From Candidatus Zixiibacteriota bacterium (lineage in GTDB: Bacteria; Zixibacteria; MSB-5A5; JAABVY01), in contig JAABVY010000310.1 in assembly GCA_011777135.1 (NCBI GenBank), forward strand, positions 5,192 through 12,805: a DNA stretch of 7,614 nucleotides, given 5' to 3'. The notes below the pieces were generated by a model that made no database searches, was not told the DNA's origin, and saw nothing but the letters and a program-made list of their open reading frames with translations. Both the position numbers and the translations under genes were made by a program. Shown here one piece after another: positions 6,641 to 7,614 of the stretch. Each line of letters opens with the position of its first letter. Within the stretch, counting starts at the first letter, position 1.

Positions 6641-6683
6641 GTAAAATAAGAAATCGACCTCTTGGAGCTTGACTTTATCTTGA
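6626..6683. repeat. imperfect inverted repeat in the divergent control region
   Basis: The left arm TCAAGATATCATCAAG (6626-6641) and the reverse complement of the right arm CTTGACTTTATCTTGA (6668-6683) agree at 13 of 16 positions, with 26 bases between them. Each arm itself contains two TCAAG/CTTGA units 11 bases apart, one helical turn. The arms overlap the candidate -35 boxes of both flanking genes, which suggests operator sites, though part of the likeness may come from the -35 hexamers. Confidence 0.5.
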
Positions 6684-6713
6684 TTGTACGATTATTTTAG
6701 GGCTTGACATTAT
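6668..6713 (+). repeat. direct repeat CTTGACWTTAT upstream of the receptor gene
   Basis: CTTGACTTTAT (6668-6678) and CTTGACATTAT (6703-6713) match at 10 of 11 bases, starting 35 bases apart. The first holds the better-placed -35 box. The second holds a perfect TTGACA, but too near the start codon for a normal promoter, so it may be part of a regulator-binding element. Confidence 0.45.
6669..6698 (+). promoter_or_regulatory. candidate promoter for the TonB-dependent receptor gene
   Basis: TTGACT (6669-6674) and TATTTT (6693-6698) are spaced by 18 bases. Transcription would start near 6705, giving a leader of about 24 bases before the ATG at 6729. A GTGGA at 6719-6723 is the only ribosome-site-like sequence there. 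Confidence 0.4.
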
Positions 6714-6728
6714 AGACCGTGGATCGTC

Positions 6729-7614
6729 ATGATAACGATTATGAAGATTAAAACTCTTAATATAGCAATTCTGGTATTACTTCTGACACCATTTACCCTT
6801 ATCAATGCAGAAAGCAAGGGTGTGGTAACAGGCGCCGTCTTTGATTCAGAAGATAATCAGCCGATTCCATCAGCAGCTGTATGGATTGACGAGTTAGCCC
6901 TTGGAGATCTGACAGATTCGCTGGGAAGATTTACGATCCGGGGTATCCGTTCCGGGCGCTATACCCTGCGGGCCGAACTGATCGGATATAAGGCCTACGT
7001 GCATTACAATTTTGAGGTCAATGCCAATGATACAGCCCGTATAGAAATCACTCTCGAGCCGACTGTGCTTCCCCAGGGAGAGGAGCAGATTGTTGTCGGC
7101 AGGAAGCCTCTTCTCGATCTCAATCAGCCTACCACCGCGCGATCTGTAGATCGCCAGGAACTGGAGCTGATTGCACCGGAGGAGATCAAGACTATAATCG
7201 AGGATCAACTGGGGGTATCCACTCTCGAGAATGAAATCCATATCAGGGGCGGCAGGACGTATGAGGGCGAATTTTTGGTTGATGGTGTATCGATTTCTGA
7301 TCCCATGGTGCGCCAGGGATATTCCTTGAACCTGAATCCGGATATAGTCGAGGAGGTGCGAGTCATCTCCGGCGGACTTTCGGCGCAATATGGCGGAGTT
7401 ACCAGCGGGGTGGTTGAAATTTCGACTCGTGAAGGCACTGATCTTTTTAAGGGAAATATTGAGTACCGTACCGACAATTTCGGTTTCGGGTCTGGCTATG
7501 ATTATGACACTGATAACCTCAATCTGGAATTGTCCGGTCCAGATCCGATCTTCTCCAATCTCCTGAAGTCGTTCGGGCTCGGCGATCGAAGTTACTTTTT
7601 TCTTTCCGCCGGTA
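6729..7614 (+). CDS. TonB-dependent outer-membrane receptor, N-terminal part (3' end outside window)
   Basis: This is an outer-membrane beta-barrel transporter of the TonB-dependent family, open to the last base; 295 residues are visible. Residues 1-27 are a signal peptide (MKIKTLNIAILVLLL core, cleavage near INA-ES). Residues about 31-111 form a carboxypeptidase-regulatory-like beta-sandwich: VVTGAVFDSEDNQPIPSAAV, then DSLGRFTIRGIRSGRYTLRA. A TonB-box-like EEQIVVGRKP (118-126) precedes the plug domain at about 135-235, with HIRGGR at 171-176, FLVDGVSISDP at 182-192, VEEVRVISGGLSAQYGG at 207-223 and SGVVEIS at 226-232. The barrel begins afterwards. The ATG at 6729 is preferred over the ATG at 6741 because GTGGA lies 5 bases before it; both leave the signal peptide intact. 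The ligand cannot be told from this part. The HIRGGR-type plug is common in uncharacterised receptors of FCB-like phyla, from memory. The gene is divergent from smpB. Confidence 0.92.
   Translation, partial: MITIMKIKTLNIAILVLLLTPFTLINAESKGVVTGAVFDSEDNQPIPSAAVWIDELALGDLTDSLGRFTIRGIRSGRYTLRAELIGYKAYVHYNFEVNANDTARIEITLEPTVLPQGEEQIVVGRKPLLDLNQPTTARSVDRQELELIAPEEIKTIIEDQLGVSTLENEIHIRGGRTYEGEFLVDGVSISDPMVRQGYSLNLNPDIVEEVRVISGGLSAQYGGVTSGVVEISTREGTDLFKGNIEYRTDNFGFGSGYDYDTDNLNLELSGPDPIFSNLLKSFGLGDRSYFFLSAG

Noticed and set aside
6605..6728. Possible small RNA or tmRNA gene next to smpB
   Set aside because: Only about 124 bases are available, with no tRNA-like ends, tag-coding stretch or terminator; it reads as a divergent promoter region.
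6704..6732. Perfect TTGACA as a -35 box with CATGAT as -10
   Set aside because: The -10 would overlap the ATG at 6729 and put the transcript start inside the gene; the pair at 6669-6698 fits better.
6894..7388. Reverse-strand ORF of 164 codons at the right end
   Set aside because: The plus strand encodes a clear TonB-dependent receptor plug domain across the same bases.

Overview
This window looks like chromosomal DNA from a Gram-negative, outer-membrane-bearing bacterium. The evidence is a TonB-dependent receptor, a periplasmic AmiC-like amidase and several signal peptides. Base composition is balanced by eye. Three weak hints point to the FCB-like group (Bacteroidetes and candidate phyla such as Zixibacteria or KSB1). 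First, the receptor combines a carboxypeptidase-regulatory-like domain with a plug. Second, the amidase carries a stalk-like N-terminus. Third, most start codons lack a good Shine-Dalgarno sequence. This placement is inference only; no marker gene here settles it.

Layout: (a) 1-825, plus strand, is the C-terminal part of a TldE/PmbA-type protein cut by the left edge. (b) 826-938 is a short AT-rich spacer with a possible promoter and a clear ribosome binding site. (c) 939-3098, plus strand, encodes an exported 719-residue protein that I cannot name. It has four copies of a roughly 115-145 residue domain (the first strongly diverged), with a long coiled coil between copies three and four. (d) 3114-3151 is a hairpin with T-tracts on both sides, a probable bidirectional terminator between converging transcription units. 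(e) 3170-6604, minus strand, is a compact four-gene unit transcribed smpB, amidase, murI, rdgB with gaps of 19, 8 and 27 bases. (f) 6605-6728 is a divergent control region with an imperfect inverted repeat whose arms overlap the predicted -35 boxes of both flanking genes, plus a third partial copy. (g) 6729-7614, plus strand, is the N-terminal part of a TonB-dependent receptor cut by the right edge.

The minus-strand unit is housekeeping: ribosome rescue (SmpB), daughter-cell separation and peptidoglycan hydrolysis (amidase), D-glutamate supply for peptidoglycan (MurI) and nucleotide-pool cleaning (RdgB). The least explained items are the repeat protein at 939-3098 and the inverted repeat at 6626-6683. 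I see no CRISPR array, transposase, tRNA, rRNA or phage gene.
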